From the IMG/VR virus record IMGVR_UViG_3300031212_000021, positions 1-23,690 of that record: 23,690 nucleotides of DNA; one strand, 5' to 3'. Source of the DNA: a virus. Below, in pieces: positions 1-8,336 of this stretch. Made by a program: the position numbers and the translations under genes. Each line of letters begins with the position of its first letter. Positions within the stretch are counted from its first letter, which is position 1. The notes beneath the pieces were generated by a model that was not told the DNA's origin, made no database searches, and saw nothing but the letters and a program-made list of their open reading frames with translations.

Positions 1-678
1 TGGCGCTTCGAAGTGGAGGGCAGCGAAGACGACTGTGGCGAAATCAGTTCGCCCGTGTGGGGCCGCTTGCAGGCCCTTCTGGAAGAGTCGGTGTACACGG
101 CCGACGACGGCAAGACCTACACGATAGCCCTGACCCTGGTGGATGCGGGCTACGCAAACGACACCGTGACCGCGTTTTGCTCCGCGTACGCGTCGGGCGT
201 TTATCCGATATTGGGCCGGGAAAGGCCGTCGAAGAACCAGACCATTAAGGAGTTTGCGGAGTTCAAGACCCAGCAAGGCACCTACGGGTACCGGATCCTG
301 GTTGACCACTACAAAGACCGCCTGGCCGGTGTTCTTCGACGGGAATGGCTGGAAGACTCGGGCGCCCAAAAGCGCTACCACTTCAATGCCCCGGTCGATA
401 CTACCGACGCCCAGCTTAAAGAATTGACCGTGGAAAGCCGCCGCGAAAAGCTGGACGACAACGGCGCCGTGTCGTACTACTGGCACCGGCCGGGCAATGC
501 GCGCAACGAATTGTGGGACCTTTTGGTGTACGGGCACGCGGCCGTGGAGATACTGGCCTGGGGTATTTGCATTCAGCACTTCGAACTTCCTAGTGTTGAC
601 TGGCCCCGCTTTTGGGACTACATTGAGAAAGAGCAGCTATACTTCGACCCGCCATCCAAAGAAAAAGCGAAAATGTAA
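1..678 (+). CDS. Terminase large subunit, GpA-like, C-terminal part (5' truncated by window)
   Basis: Lambda GpA-type large terminase subunits package DNA into the prohead; the N-terminal half is the ATPase motor and the C-terminal half the nuclease that cuts the concatemer. Only about 225 C-terminal residues lie in the window. The reading frame is open from base 1 (WRFEVEG...), so the GTG at 13 is probably internal. The segment ALTLVDAGYANDTV near the start, followed by a Cys-rich turn and IKEF, matches the first acidic nuclease strand of GpA proteins; Asp in LVDAGY is the likely metal ligand. The closing LWDLLVYGHAA and WPRFWDYIE pattern also fits the family. The ATPase domain cannot be checked here. 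The gene ends at a TAATG overlap with the next gene, which matches the GpA-W-B order of lambda heads. Family assignment is by eye and fairly firm. Confidence 0.85.
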   Translation, partial: WRFEVEGSEDDCGEISSPVWGRLQALLEESVYTADDGKTYTIALTLVDAGYANDTVTAFCSAYASGVYPILGRERPSKNQTIKEFAEFKTQQGTYGYRILVDHYKDRLAGVLRREWLEDSGAQKRYHFNAPVDTTDAQLKELTVESRREKLDDNGAVSYYWHRPGNARNELWDLLVYGHAAVEILAWGICIQHFELPSVDWPRFWDYIEKEQLYFDPPSKEKAKM

Positions 679-935
679 TGGACCGCGAGTTTCTAAAGGC
701 ACGAATAGTGGCAACCAAAGCCGCCATAGTCGCGTACGAAGACGCGCTGACCGCCCTGGGAACCCAGGGGGGCGTGCAGTCATACACGTTAGACACCGGC
801 CAAACCCGCCAGACCGTGACCCGCGCGGACATTCCTGGCATGAATCGAATGATCGACTCCCTGTACAACCGATGCGTGACCCTGGAAACCCGCCTGACGG
901 GCTCCGGCGTCATAACAGCGAGGCCGGCATGGTAA
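678..935 (+). CDS. gpW-like head-tail joining / small head protein
   Basis: An 85-residue, mostly helical protein. Lambda gpW is a small head-completion protein that closes the packaged head and prepares it for the tail. Here a charged N-terminal helix (about residues 3-27) is followed by a short beta-like segment, SYTLDTGQTRQTVTRADI, and a second helix (about 52-73). That helix-hairpin-helix layout, and a hairpin ending in the 'ADI' turn, are typical of gpW-type proteins. Its position between terminase and portal is where lambda W lies. The start ATG overlaps the terminase stop (TAATG) and lacks a good ribosome site, so translation is probably coupled. The last bases overlap the portal start (ATGGTAA). 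An alternative is an unrelated small helical connector; the position is the stronger argument. Confidence 0.6.
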   Translation: MDREFLKARIVATKAAIVAYEDALTALGTQGGVQSYTLDTGQTRQTVTRADIPGMNRMIDSLYNRCVTLETRLTGSGVITARPAW

Positions 936-2632
936 GCAAGCCCAGCATACTTCAACGGGCAATCAACGCCGTGTGGGGTGCGTCGCACCCTGGCACGCAA
1001 GGCCCGGCGGACGGCATAACCAGCGTGGACAATTTGCAGCCGTGGAGCTACGCGGGGCAGACCCAGTTCGCGCCCTGGGAGAACTCCCTGTACGACGGCG
1101 GCAAGTTCGCCGGCGGCTTCGGGCCGACCCAGGTTCAGATGGTGGACTACTGGACCCTTCGCGCCCGGTCCGCCCAGCTCTTCAACGAGAACCACTACGC
1201 CCGCGGCATCATTCGCCGGCTAATCACCAACGTTATCAACACCGGACTAATGCCCGAAGCGTGCCCGGAAGAAGAGATACTGGGGCTGGCGGAAGACTCC
1301 CTGGCCGACTGGACAGAAGAGACGGAAACCCGCTTTGGCCTATGGTCGAAAAGCCCCCAGGTGTGCGACTTCCAGAAAGAATCGACTTTCGGGGCAGTTC
1401 AGCGCGCGGCGTATTCCGAGGCGCTTGTTTGCGGTGATGTCCTGGTCGTGCTCAGACAGAACCCGAAAACTAAACTGCCGCAAGTGCAACTGGTAAGCGG
1501 TAGCAGCGTACAAAGCCCGCTGGGTAGCAACGCCAGCATCCGGCGCGGCCATACAATCAAACACGGGGTGGAGTTCGACGCCGTAGGCCGGTCGACCGCC
1601 TATTGGGTCCGCCAGGAAACCGGCGAAACAAAACGAATCCCGGCGTACGGTGAAAAGTCCGGCCGGCGCATAGCCTGGCTGGTCTTCGCAACCGATAAGC
1701 GCCTGGACGACGTACGCGGCCAGCCGCTTCTGTCCATTGTTCTTCAATCCCTGAAAGAAATAGACCGGTACCGGGACAGCACCCAGCGCAAGGCCGTGGT
1801 CAATTCGTTTATGGCTATGTTCATCAAAAAGAACAGCGACAAGCCCGGGACGCTACCGATGACCGGCGGCGCCGTCCGCAAAGACAGCGTGCCCGTAAGC
1901 GATAGCACAACCGACGGCACGCCGCGCAAGTTTAACATCACCCAGCACGTCCCGGGCATGATCGCCGAAGAGCTACAGGAAGGCGAAGAGCCCGTAATGA
2001 AGGGCGGCGAAGGCACCGACGTTAACTTCGGCACGTTCGAAGAGGCGATAGTCTCGTCGATCGCCTGGTCGCTGGAATTGCCGCCGGAAATTTTGAAGCT
2101 ATCGTTCTCTAACAACTACAGCGCGAGCCAGGCCGCCATTAACGAAGTGAAAATGGCAATCCACCTCAAGTGGGGCGACTGGGGCGAAACCTTCTGCCAC
2201 CCCATATACGTTGAATGGCTGATCAGTGAAAACCTACGCGGCAAGATTTCCGCCCCGGGCCTTTTGGAAGCCTGGCGGGACCCGTTGAAGCACGACATGC
2301 TGGCGGCGTGGGTTTCGGCGGACTGGTACGGCGCTATTAAGCCCAGCACAGACATGCTCAAACAGGGCAAAGGCTCGAAGCTGTTGGTCGAACAAGGGTG
2401 GAGCACGAACGCGCGCGAAGCCCGGATAACCACCGGCACCAAATTCAGCAAAAACATGAAACGCCTGCGCCGCGAGAATGAGCAGAAAGCCCAGGCGGCC
2501 CGGCCGCTTTTGGAACTGCAGGCGGAGTTCGGGCAGCAAGGCGCGAACCAGGCCCTGTCGGCCGTATCGGATGCGGTCGTTGAAGCTGTCGCTGACGGTA
2601 TGGAGGAAAGCCGCGATGGCGCGTACAATTAG
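929..2632 (+). CDS. Portal protein, lambda gpB-like
   Basis: Forms the ring at the head vertex through which DNA enters and to which the neck attaches. The reading frame is open further upstream (from 497), but ATG 929 is chosen: it overlaps the gpW stop, has GCGAGG five bases upstream, and starts a typical portal N-terminus (MVSKPSILQRAINAV). This gives 567 residues, close to lambda gpB (533). Visible portal features include YWTLRARSAQLFNENHYA near residue 75, the central QLVSGSSVQSP region, and near residue 370 NFGTFEEAI followed by LELPPEILKLSFSNNYSASQAA, the conserved stretch of lambda-type portals. The C-terminus is a charged helix rich in Lys, Glu and Gln. Followed by the protease gene after 18 bp. 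Assignment is strong. Confidence 0.93.
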   Translation: MVSKPSILQRAINAVWGASHPGTQGPADGITSVDNLQPWSYAGQTQFAPWENSLYDGGKFAGGFGPTQVQMVDYWTLRARSAQLFNENHYARGIIRRLITNVINTGLMPEACPEEEILGLAEDSLADWTEETETRFGLWSKSPQVCDFQKESTFGAVQRAAYSEALVCGDVLVVLRQNPKTKLPQVQLVSGSSVQSPLGSNASIRRGHTIKHGVEFDAVGRSTAYWVRQETGETKRIPAYGEKSGRRIAWLVFATDKRLDDVRGQPLLSIVLQSLKEIDRYRDSTQRKAVVNSFMAMFIKKNSDKPGTLPMTGGAVRKDSVPVSDSTTDGTPRKFNITQHVPGMIAEELQEGEEPVMKGGEGTDVNFGTFEEAIVSSIAWSLELPPEILKLSFSNNYSASQAAINEVKMAIHLKWGDWGETFCHPIYVEWLISENLRGKISAPGLLEAWRDPLKHDMLAAWVSADWYGAIKPSTDMLKQGKGSKLLVEQGWSTNAREARITTGTKFSKNMKRLRRENEQKAQAARPLLELQAEFGQQGANQALSAVSDAVVEAVADGMEESRDGAYN

Positions 2633-2650
2633 GGAAACAGGAGGCAAGCC

Positions 2651-3832
2651 ATGTGGCTACTAGCAGCAGCGGTTCGAAAAGCGATAGAGCGAGCCCAGCG
2701 TAACGGCGTTGTGCCGTCGGTTGAACAGCAGATGCAATACGAAGCGCGGTACGGTTTCGACGAAGACGAAAACACCCGCGTGCTAAATATCGCCGGCGAT
2801 GTTGCGCAAATAACAGTTACCGGCGTTATTACGAACACCCCCAGTTTTATGGCTATGCTCTTCGGTGGCGGGAACGTTACCTACCCCGAAATTACCGGCG
2901 CGCTGGCGGAGGCGGGCGCAAACGCGGAAGTGAAACGGGTTGAGATGGCTATTGACAGCCCCGGCGGTTCCGTTGACGGGTTGTTCGACGCGCTGGCTGC
3001 CATGGAAGCGTTCAGCAAACCGATACGCGCGGTGGTTCGTAACCAAGCCTGCAGCGCGGCGTACTCTTTGGCGTCTAAAGCCGACGAGATTATCGCCAGC
3101 AACAAGGCGGTGCGGTTTGGCAGTGTGGGCGTGGTCGCCTCTTTTGACGTCGATGATTCAGAAGTGGATATTGCCAGCACCCAGGCCCCAAAGAAGCGGC
3201 CGAACGTAAGAACAGAAGAGGGCGTGGCTATGGTCCGGGAAGACCTGGACGCCATGCACGATATATTCGTGGAAGCTATCGCCACCGGCCGTGGCGTTAC
3301 TACCGAGAAAGTTAACGCCGAGTACGGCCAGGGGGGAACCTTCCTGGCCGGCGAGGCGCTAAAGCGTGGCATGATTGACGCCATTTCGGGCTCCGGCCTA
3401 AGCGTGGTAAAGTCGGCCCAAACAACCACTACCGCCCGCAGTGGCGGGGGTAATCCGGAGATCGGACCTATGGACCTGAACGCATTAAGGGCCCAGCATC
3501 CCGACGTTTACGCGGCGGCGGTGCAAGAAGGCGCAACCAGTGAGCGGGACCGCGTAAGCGCCCACCTCACTATGGGGAACGCCTCGGGCGACATGGTAAC
3601 GGCAATGAAGGCAGTCGAGGACGGTTCAGCAATGACCGCCGGCCTTCAGGCCAAGTACCTGGCCGCGGGAATGAACCGCAGCGACCAGGCAACACGCCAG
3701 GCAGACGACGCAGCCGCGTCGGCGGCCGCTGACGGCGCCAACTCAGGCGAGAACGGCAACGATGCCGCCGACCTCGTTTGTGGAGCCGTTGAAAACGCAA
3801 TGGGTATCGCGGGGGGCAGCCAACATGCCTAA
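2651..3832 (+). CDS. Head maturation protease, S49/SppA family (lambda gpC-like), with C-terminal scaffold
   Basis: Serine protease of the prohead that removes scaffold and portal tails during maturation. The ATG has AGGAGG six bases upstream. Residues about 45-250 form the S49 fold: IDSPGGSVDG (101-110) is the conserved SPGG loop, and NQACSAAY (131-138) carries the likely nucleophile Ser135. Lys171 or Lys172, in the position where lambda gpC has its SGSHK segment, is the likely general base. Residues about 274-393 are a low-complexity Ala/Asp/Gly-rich helical tail, separated by a Gly/Thr linker, which looks like the scaffold portion of lambda gpC. An in-frame ATG at 3470 with its own ribosome site would produce that part alone (separate entry). 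The end overlaps the decoration gene by 8 bp. Confidence 0.92.
   Translation: MWLLAAAVRKAIERAQRNGVVPSVEQQMQYEARYGFDEDENTRVLNIAGDVAQITVTGVITNTPSFMAMLFGGGNVTYPEITGALAEAGANAEVKRVEMAIDSPGGSVDGLFDALAAMEAFSKPIRAVVRNQACSAAYSLASKADEIIASNKAVRFGSVGVVASFDVDDSEVDIASTQAPKKRPNVRTEEGVAMVREDLDAMHDIFVEAIATGRGVTTEKVNAEYGQGGTFLAGEALKRGMIDAISGSGLSVVKSAQTTTTARSGGGNPEIGPMDLNALRAQHPDVYAAAVQEGATSERDRVSAHLTMGNASGDMVTAMKAVEDGSAMTAGLQAKYLAAGMNRSDQATRQADDAAASAAADGANSGENGNDAADLVCGAVENAMGIAGGSQHA
3470..3832 (+). CDS. Nested scaffold protein (Nu3-like), internal in-frame start in protease gene
   Basis: In lambda, Nu3 is the capsid scaffold and is translated from a start inside gene C, so it equals the C-terminal part of the protease. 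The same arrangement is visible here: an in-frame ATG at codon 274 is preceded by GGAG (3457-3460) at nine bases, just after a Gly-rich linker that ends the protease domain. The product would be 120 residues (Nu3 is about 130), beginning MDLNALRAQHPDVYAAAV, then charged and Ala-rich, as scaffolds usually are. The ribosome site and the domain boundary are seen in the sequence; that the product is made is inferred by analogy. Confidence 0.65.
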   Translation: MDLNALRAQHPDVYAAAVQEGATSERDRVSAHLTMGNASGDMVTAMKAVEDGSAMTAGLQAKYLAAGMNRSDQATRQADDAAASAAADGANSGENGNDAADLVCGAVENAMGIAGGSQHA

Positions 3833-4226
3833 CATCACAACCACAAACGTGGATATCGGCAACGTTATCCTGGAGGGCGCGGAGTTTCGCGACGATGAGG
3901 TCACCTTCGGCGGGGCGGGAACGCTCGTAGAAGGCACGATTCTTGCCCGCGATTCCGCTTCCGGCCTGTTGGTCCCGTTCGTAAAAGGCGGAGTAACTAA
4001 CGGCAACGGCGTGCCGAAGGCTATCCTGACGTACGGCGTGGAAGCTGTCGGCGCCGGCGACGAACCCGCGCGCGTTGCGGTTTCCGGCAAGTTCCGCAAA
4101 GAGCGGCTGGTGATTGACGCCGACGGCGACGCTTCAAACGTCGACGCGGTCGTAATCGATCAGCTTCGCGACTATTCACTTGTTCCGGTCGATGTTGACG
4201 AACTCAACATTCTGGGCAATCAGTAA
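3825..4226 (+). CDS. Head decoration protein, lambda gpD-like
   Basis: Small protein that trimerises on the outside of the expanded capsid and stabilises it against internal DNA pressure. An upstream in-frame start exists at 3762, but ATG 3825 is preferred: it has GGGGGG (3811-3816) at eight bases, overlaps the protease stop as is usual here, and begins MPNITTTNVDIGN, a normal N-terminus. The product is 133 residues (lambda gpD 110). The middle carries LARDSASGLLVPFV, then GVPKAILTYGVEAVGAG and VAVSGKFRKERLVIDAD, the beta-rich pattern of the HDPD family in which a 'cargo-like' domain reads as value, modifier and control parameter. Lies between protease and major capsid genes, as in lambda. 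Confidence 0.85.
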   Translation: MPNITTTNVDIGNVILEGAEFRDDEVTFGGAGTLVEGTILARDSASGLLVPFVKGGVTNGNGVPKAILTYGVEAVGAGDEPARVAVSGKFRKERLVIDADGDASNVDAVVIDQLRDYSLVPVDVDELNILGNQ

Positions 4227-4237
4227 AGGAAGCTGAC

Positions 4238-5332
4238 ATGAGCGGCAACACTACCCGGCGCATGATTAGCGCCTACTACCAGGAGGCGAGCCCGTCCGCA
4301 TTCTTTTCGGGAATGTTCCGGACCCGCCCCGAAAACTTCCACAGCTCGGAAGAAGTCGAAATCGACATCGTACGCAGCGAGGAAGACGTTTCAATCGTTA
4401 TCCAGGACCTAAGCACTGGGTACCGGATGAACTCGGACGACCTGTACACCAACAAGGGCTTTAAGCCGCCCATTCACAAGGAAGCGGTGCCTATCAATTC
4501 GTTTGATCTTATCAAGCGTATGCCGGGCGAGAACCCGTTTCAGTCTCCGGACTTTCGGGCCAATGTTATCACCCGCATGTTCGCGGGAATGCGTAAGGTA
4601 GAACGGAAGATTCGCCGCGCCATCGAGCTTCAAGCGTCGCAGGTATTGCAGACGGGCACCGTTACGTTAACCGACATTAACGGCGCCGCACTGTACACCC
4701 TGGACTTCGCGCCGAAAGCGTCGCACTTCCCGACCGCGGGCACGTCCTGGGCTACCGCCACTTTGGCGGAGAAAATCGGTGACCTGACCGCACTTTGCGA
4801 CCAGATCAGAGCCGACGGCCTGGCAGACCCCGACGAACTGGTCGTGGGTTCCGACGCCTGGGAAAACCTGTTGCAGACAACCGGCTTTCTTGAGCGGTTC
4901 GATGCACGCCGGGCAGACCTGGGCATGATCACCGCCATGGAAACCCGCGGCGGTGGCGGTATCTATCGCGGCGTAATCGAGCTGGGCAACTACAAGCTGG
5001 ACGTGTTCACCTACAACGGCCGATACAAGGACCCGCAGACCGGGACTTCTACGCCGTTTATGGACCCGGGCAAAGTAGTTATCCGTTCGAGCACGGCCCG
5101 CCTGGACGCGACCTTCGGCGCCATCCCGAATATCGGGGCGCTTTTGGGAGCAAACCAGCGGCTGGTTCCGGAACTGCCTTCGCGCATGAGTTCGGCGGCT
5201 AACGGAATGGACCTTTTCACAAACGTGTGGATGTCTACCGACGGCGAGCAGCTCTTCGGCGGCGTCGGGGCACGCCCCCTGATGGTGCCCACGGGCATCG
5301 ATACCTTCGGCTGCCTCGATACGCAGCTTTAA
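4238..5332 (+). CDS. Major capsid protein, lambda gpE-like
   Basis: Main shell protein, HK97 fold expected. 364 residues (lambda gpE 341). Start ATG has AAGGAAG (4226-4232) five bases upstream, the strongest-looking site in the head operon. Diagnostic gpE-family features: an N-terminal FFSGMFRTRP segment, VEIDIVRSEEDVSIVI (about residues 46-61, first strand of the E-loop region), PPIHKEAVPINSFDLIKRMPGENPF (about 77-101), RKVERKIRRAIELQ helix (about 119-132), and the C-terminal FMDPGKVVIRSS with later VPTGIDTFGCLDTQL. Followed by a GC stem-loop (5342-5363) which may lower expression of the genes downstream of this abundant protein. Confidence 0.93.
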   Translation: MSGNTTRRMISAYYQEASPSAFFSGMFRTRPENFHSSEEVEIDIVRSEEDVSIVIQDLSTGYRMNSDDLYTNKGFKPPIHKEAVPINSFDLIKRMPGENPFQSPDFRANVITRMFAGMRKVERKIRRAIELQASQVLQTGTVTLTDINGAALYTLDFAPKASHFPTAGTSWATATLAEKIGDLTALCDQIRADGLADPDELVVGSDAWENLLQTTGFLERFDARRADLGMITAMETRGGGGIYRGVIELGNYKLDVFTYNGRYKDPQTGTSTPFMDPGKVVIRSSTARLDATFGAIPNIGALLGANQRLVPELPSRMSSAANGMDLFTNVWMSTDGEQLFGGVGARPLMVPTGIDTFGCLDTQL

Positions 5333-5341
5333 CCGATAAGC

Positions 5342-5363
5342 GGGGCGGGCTACGGCCCGCTCT
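5342..5363 (+). terminator. Stem-loop with UACG tetraloop after major capsid gene
   Basis: Nine bases after the capsid stop lies GCGGGC-TACG-GCCCGC (5345-5360), a perfect 6-bp stem that extends by G-U, G-C and G-U pairs to 5342/5363, closed by a stable UNCG-type loop. The following bases (TCTTCGTTAG) are only moderately T-rich, so it is a weak terminator, an attenuator or an mRNA 3'-end stabiliser rather than a full stop. The structure is seen; its function is inferred from its place after the most highly expressed head gene. Confidence 0.55.
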
Positions 5364-5388
5364 TCGTTAGGCAAAGAGGGCAACAATC

Positions 5389-5769
5389 ATGCCAAGCAAC
5401 AAAGAGCTAACCACGGAAGCGCAAGGGCTGGCGGAAAAGCTGGAAATCTCGGTTGAAACCGACGGTATGAGCAACGAAAGCCTGGCGGACCTGGTGAAAG
5501 ACCTGCGCGCGAAAACAACCGACGCAGAGACAGACACCCAGGCCGACAAAGCGACCGAAGAGGCGAAAGCTAAAAAAGCCGCCCGCATGGAAAACAAAAA
5601 GCCGAAAGGGAAAAAGCCGGCTTTTTACGTTGCGGCGGGGAAGTCCCTGACCTCGAAGCGCGGCATTCTTTCCGGCGATACCTCGGACGAAGTGAAAGCG
5701 GAACACCTGGGCGGCGGTAAAGAAGCCCTGGACGCCTTCGTGAAGTCCGGCCACGTCCTGAAAGGCTGA
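5389..5769 (+). CDS. gpFI-like small acidic/charged head-neck protein
   Basis: 126 residues, in the place of lambda FI, which helps terminase dock on the prohead. Ribosome site GAGGG (5377-5381). Residues 1-47 are acidic and helical with an LADLVKDLRAK pattern resembling the SAP-like helix found at the start of FI-type proteins. Residues 48-75 are a Lys/Ala-rich tether (KAKKAARMENKKPKGKK). Residues 76-126 form a compact domain: FYVAAGKSLTSKRGIL, then GGGKEALDAFVKSGHVLKG. This C-terminal module is common in phage neck-region proteins annotated as hypothetical. The highly charged middle could bind DNA or the capsid lattice. Function is inferred from position only. Confidence 0.55.
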   Translation: MPSNKELTTEAQGLAEKLEISVETDGMSNESLADLVKDLRAKTTDAETDTQADKATEEAKAKKAARMENKKPKGKKPAFYVAAGKSLTSKRGILSGDTSDEVKAEHLGGGKEALDAFVKSGHVLKG

Positions 5770-5776
5770 ATGAAAA

Positions 5777-6163
5777 ATGGGCCTGCGTGATCTAGTAGAA
5801 CAGGACCTGGGCGCGATTCTTGAAGATAGCGCCACGGGTTTTGGCTGGCCCATTTCATTGACTGACCCCGACGGGCTGACCGACGAAACGTTGGTGGGGT
5901 TTTCTGACGACATAGCCCAGTCTATCGACCCCGACACCGGGGAGCTTGTAAGCGGCCGCCTGGCTTCGGTAGCACTCCGGATTTCTACATTGCACGCGGC
6001 CGGCTTTTCACTCCCGCGCGGCGTAGCAGATACCAGCAAAAAGCCCTGGGTCGTGAAGTTCAACGACATAAACGGGCGGCCCCACGTCTTTATTGTTCGC
6101 CAGGCTAACCCAGACCGGGCAGCCGGCCTTGTCGTGTGCATTTTGGAGGGCTACGACGAATGA
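5777..6163 (+). CDS. Head-tail connector protein, putative (FII/Mu gp37-like position)
   Basis: 128 residues starting MGLRDLVEQDLGAILED, a typical opening for small phage neck proteins, with AAAGG about 11 bases upstream. The second half is beta-rich: RISTLHAAGF, then PWVVKFNDINGRPHVFIVRQ and DRAAGLVVCILEGYD, the style of the head-tail joining proteins that plug the portal or adapt it to the tail. No catalytic motif is visible. It lies between the gpFI-like gene and the putative tail terminator; the stop overlaps the next start as ATGA. The family could not be named with certainty from sequence alone. Confidence 0.5.
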   Translation: MGLRDLVEQDLGAILEDSATGFGWPISLTDPDGLTDETLVGFSDDIAQSIDPDTGELVSGRLASVALRISTLHAAGFSLPRGVADTSKKPWVVKFNDINGRPHVFIVRQANPDRAAGLVVCILEGYDE

Positions 6164-6825
6164 CCCTCGAGCTAATCGACAAGCAGGACGCCGTGGAGAT
6201 TGTGCGCGACCAGATCGCCGCCATTCTTGCCCTGGAAGTCGCGTCCCAAATGTCGCTGGCCACCGCAGCCGGCAAGGACCCGGAACTTTGGAAGCTCCGT
6301 GTGTTCCAGGAGCGCGCGACGCCCTGGGAAAACCTACCCAGCAAGACCCAGGACCGGTCGCCCATCGTTAACGTTTGGTGGGATTCGTGCACGTTCGATA
6401 TGTCCGCCAGCAACGTTGTGGGACGGCAGAAAAGCAGCGCGTCCATTAACATCGACTGCTACGGGTACGGGAAGAGCGCGAACAATCCGGGCGGTGGCCA
6501 CGTTGCCGGCGACCAAAGCGCAGCCGAAGTAGCCCAGCGGGCCGTGCGCCTGGTGCGCAACATTCTGATGGCTGGCGAGTACACGTACCTGGCCCTTCGC
6601 GGCGTCGTTTGGCGCCGGTGGGTCGACAACATTTCTATTTTTCAACCGCAGCAAGACAGCGAGAACGTGCACCACATTGTAGGCGCGCGCCTGTCTTTTC
6701 GGGTAGAATTTAACGAATACAGCCCTCAAGTCCAGCCGGTGACGTTGGAGCTGTTGTCGGTTGACGTGAAACGAACCGAAAACGACGAAATTGTGGTCGA
6801 GGCCGACTACGATTACACGGCATAA
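6160..6825 (+). CDS. Neck / tail-terminator protein, putative
   Basis: 221 residues. An in-frame ATG at 6136 exists, but ATG 6160 is preferred: it forms an ATGA overlap with the upstream stop and has GGAGGG (6145-6150) nine bases away. Residues about 1-30 are a helix (LIDKQDAVEIVRDQIAAIL). The centre has IVNVWWDSCTFDMSASN and SINIDCYGYGKS, alternating strands, then a long helix AAEVAQRAVRLVRNILMAG, and the end is again beta (ARLSFRVEFNEYSP). A helix packed on a beta-sheet with a 'VRVEFNE' closing strand is the pattern of tail-terminator proteins. It directly precedes the sheath gene, where Mu-like phages place this protein. Function is inferred. Confidence 0.5.
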   Translation: MTLELIDKQDAVEIVRDQIAAILALEVASQMSLATAAGKDPELWKLRVFQERATPWENLPSKTQDRSPIVNVWWDSCTFDMSASNVVGRQKSSASINIDCYGYGKSANNPGGGHVAGDQSAAEVAQRAVRLVRNILMAGEYTYLALRGVVWRRWVDNISIFQPQQDSENVHHIVGARLSFRVEFNEYSPQVQPVTLELLSVDVKRTENDEIVVEADYDYTA

Positions 6826-6839
6826 CAGGAGAGCAAACA

Positions 6840-8336
6840 ATGGCACTTTCTAGCGCAGTCGATGCTTCCGCGGTTGCCCGCGTAGTCGGCATCAAAACGA
6901 CGTTTAAAGACTTGCGGGCGGGGGGCGTTTTGTTCTTGCCGCAGCGGGTCGCACTTATCGGGCAGGGCAGCACCGTCGCAACATACGACACCACCAAGTT
7001 CCAGATCACAAGCGCAAGCCAGGCGGGCAGCCGCTACGGCTTCGGGTCGCCCATACACCTGGCGGCCCGGCAACTGTTGCCGGTGAACGGTGACGGCGTG
7101 GGGACAATCCCGGTGACTGTCTACCCGCTGGAAGACGACGTCAGCGGCGTTGCAGCTTCGGGCGACATTACACCCACGGCCGACCAGACAAGCGCCGGGG
7201 CGTACACCGTCCTGGTGAATAACATCCGGTCGGAGCCGTTCGTGGTGAGCGTAGGCGACGCCGTGGGCGACATTGTAACGGCTGTGGCCGAAGCGATTAA
7301 CGCGGTCCTGGAAATGCCCGTGGTTGCTACCGGCAACGCAACCGACGTGGGCCTGGAAGCCAAGTGGGCCGGCGAAAGTTCAAACGGCATTTTCGTTGAA
7401 GTCGTGACACCCGAAACGGGCGCGGCTACCTTCGCGGTCACCCAGCTTTCCGGCGGCCTGCTAAACCCCGACGTTCAGACCGCTTTGGACCAGGTGGGCA
7501 ACGTGTGGGAAACCATGGCGCTTAACTGCCTGGACATTGACGACACCGTGGCCCTGGACGCGTTCAGCACCTTCGGCGAAGGCCGATGGGGCGCCCTGAC
7601 GCGTAGGCCCCTGGTCGTCTTCACGGGCAACACCGCAACGACCGTGGCAAACGCTATCGCCGTTCCGGAAGCCCGCAAGACCGACCGCACCAACGCCCAG
7701 CTAGTCGCCCCCGGGTCGAACGATCTTCCGTTCGCGGTGGCAGCCCGCCAGCTAGCCCGTGTGGTCGTGGTGGCAAACAACAACCCACCCCGTGATTACG
7801 GCAGCCAGGCAGCGACCGGATTGACGCCAGGCGCGGACGGCGTGCAGTGGGCCTATCCGCAGCGCGACCAGGCCGTGAAAGGCGGAAGCTCGACCATTGA
7901 AGTTAAGGACGGCGTGGTGAACGTGTCGGACACCGTGACGTTCTACCACCCGACCGGCGACCCCATCCCGGCCTACCGATATGTTTGCGACATCGTGAAG
8001 TTGCAAAATATCGTTTTCAACCTTGACCTGATTTTCGCAACCCCGCAGTGGGACGGCGCGCCGCTTATCCCGGACGACCAGCCGACCATTAACCGGGATG
8101 CCAAACAGCCGAAAGCGGCCAAAGCGGCCGTGGCTTCGCTGTTGGATAGCCTGGCACTGAACGCGCTTATCAGCGACCCGGAGAGCGCCAAAGCGGCGAC
8201 CCAGGCCGCGATTAACGACCAGAACCCGAAACGCCTGGACGTATTGACAACCGTACAACTGAGCGGCAACACGAACATCATTTCGGTGGACCTGGACTTC
8301 GGCTTCTATTTTGGCGTGCAGCCGCTAGTAGCCTAA
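6840..8336 (+). CDS. Contractile tail sheath protein, Mu gpL-like
   Basis: Outer contractile layer of the tail. 498 residues, nearly the length of Mu gpL (495). Start ATG has AGGAG (6829-6833). The N-terminus (VARVVGIKTTFKDLRAGGVLFLPQRVALIGQG) is the conserved Mu-type sheath opening, followed by ASQAGSRYGFGSPIHLAARQLLP. The middle holds an inserted beta domain (about 100-210), then YGSQAATGLTPGADGVQW, RDQAVKGGSSTIEVKDGVVNVSDTVTFYHPTG, and near the end DQNPKRLDVLTTVQLSGNTNIISVDLDFGFYFG, the C-terminal strand region that links neighbouring subunits. This makes the tail contractile and the phage a myovirus. Assignment is strong. Confidence 0.93.
   Translation: MALSSAVDASAVARVVGIKTTFKDLRAGGVLFLPQRVALIGQGSTVATYDTTKFQITSASQAGSRYGFGSPIHLAARQLLPVNGDGVGTIPVTVYPLEDDVSGVAASGDITPTADQTSAGAYTVLVNNIRSEPFVVSVGDAVGDIVTAVAEAINAVLEMPVVATGNATDVGLEAKWAGESSNGIFVEVVTPETGAATFAVTQLSGGLLNPDVQTALDQVGNVWETMALNCLDIDDTVALDAFSTFGEGRWGALTRRPLVVFTGNTATTVANAIAVPEARKTDRTNAQLVAPGSNDLPFAVAARQLARVVVVANNNPPRDYGSQAATGLTPGADGVQWAYPQRDQAVKGGSSTIEVKDGVVNVSDTVTFYHPTGDPIPAYRYVCDIVKLQNIVFNLDLIFATPQWDGAPLIPDDQPTINRDAKQPKAAKAAVASLLDSLALNALISDPESAKAATQAAINDQNPKRLDVLTTVQLSGNTNIISVDLDFGFYFGVQPLVA

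Noticed and set aside
497-928. N-terminal extension of the portal to 497
   Set aside because: It would overlap terminase and gpW fully; the extension is Arg/Pro-rich shadow sequence. ATG 929 has a ribosome site and a stop overlap.
4667-5386. Minus-strand frame of 239 residues over the capsid gene
   Set aside because: Lies fully opposite a well-identified capsid gene, with no ribosome site or recognisable domain; due to GC-rich codon structure.
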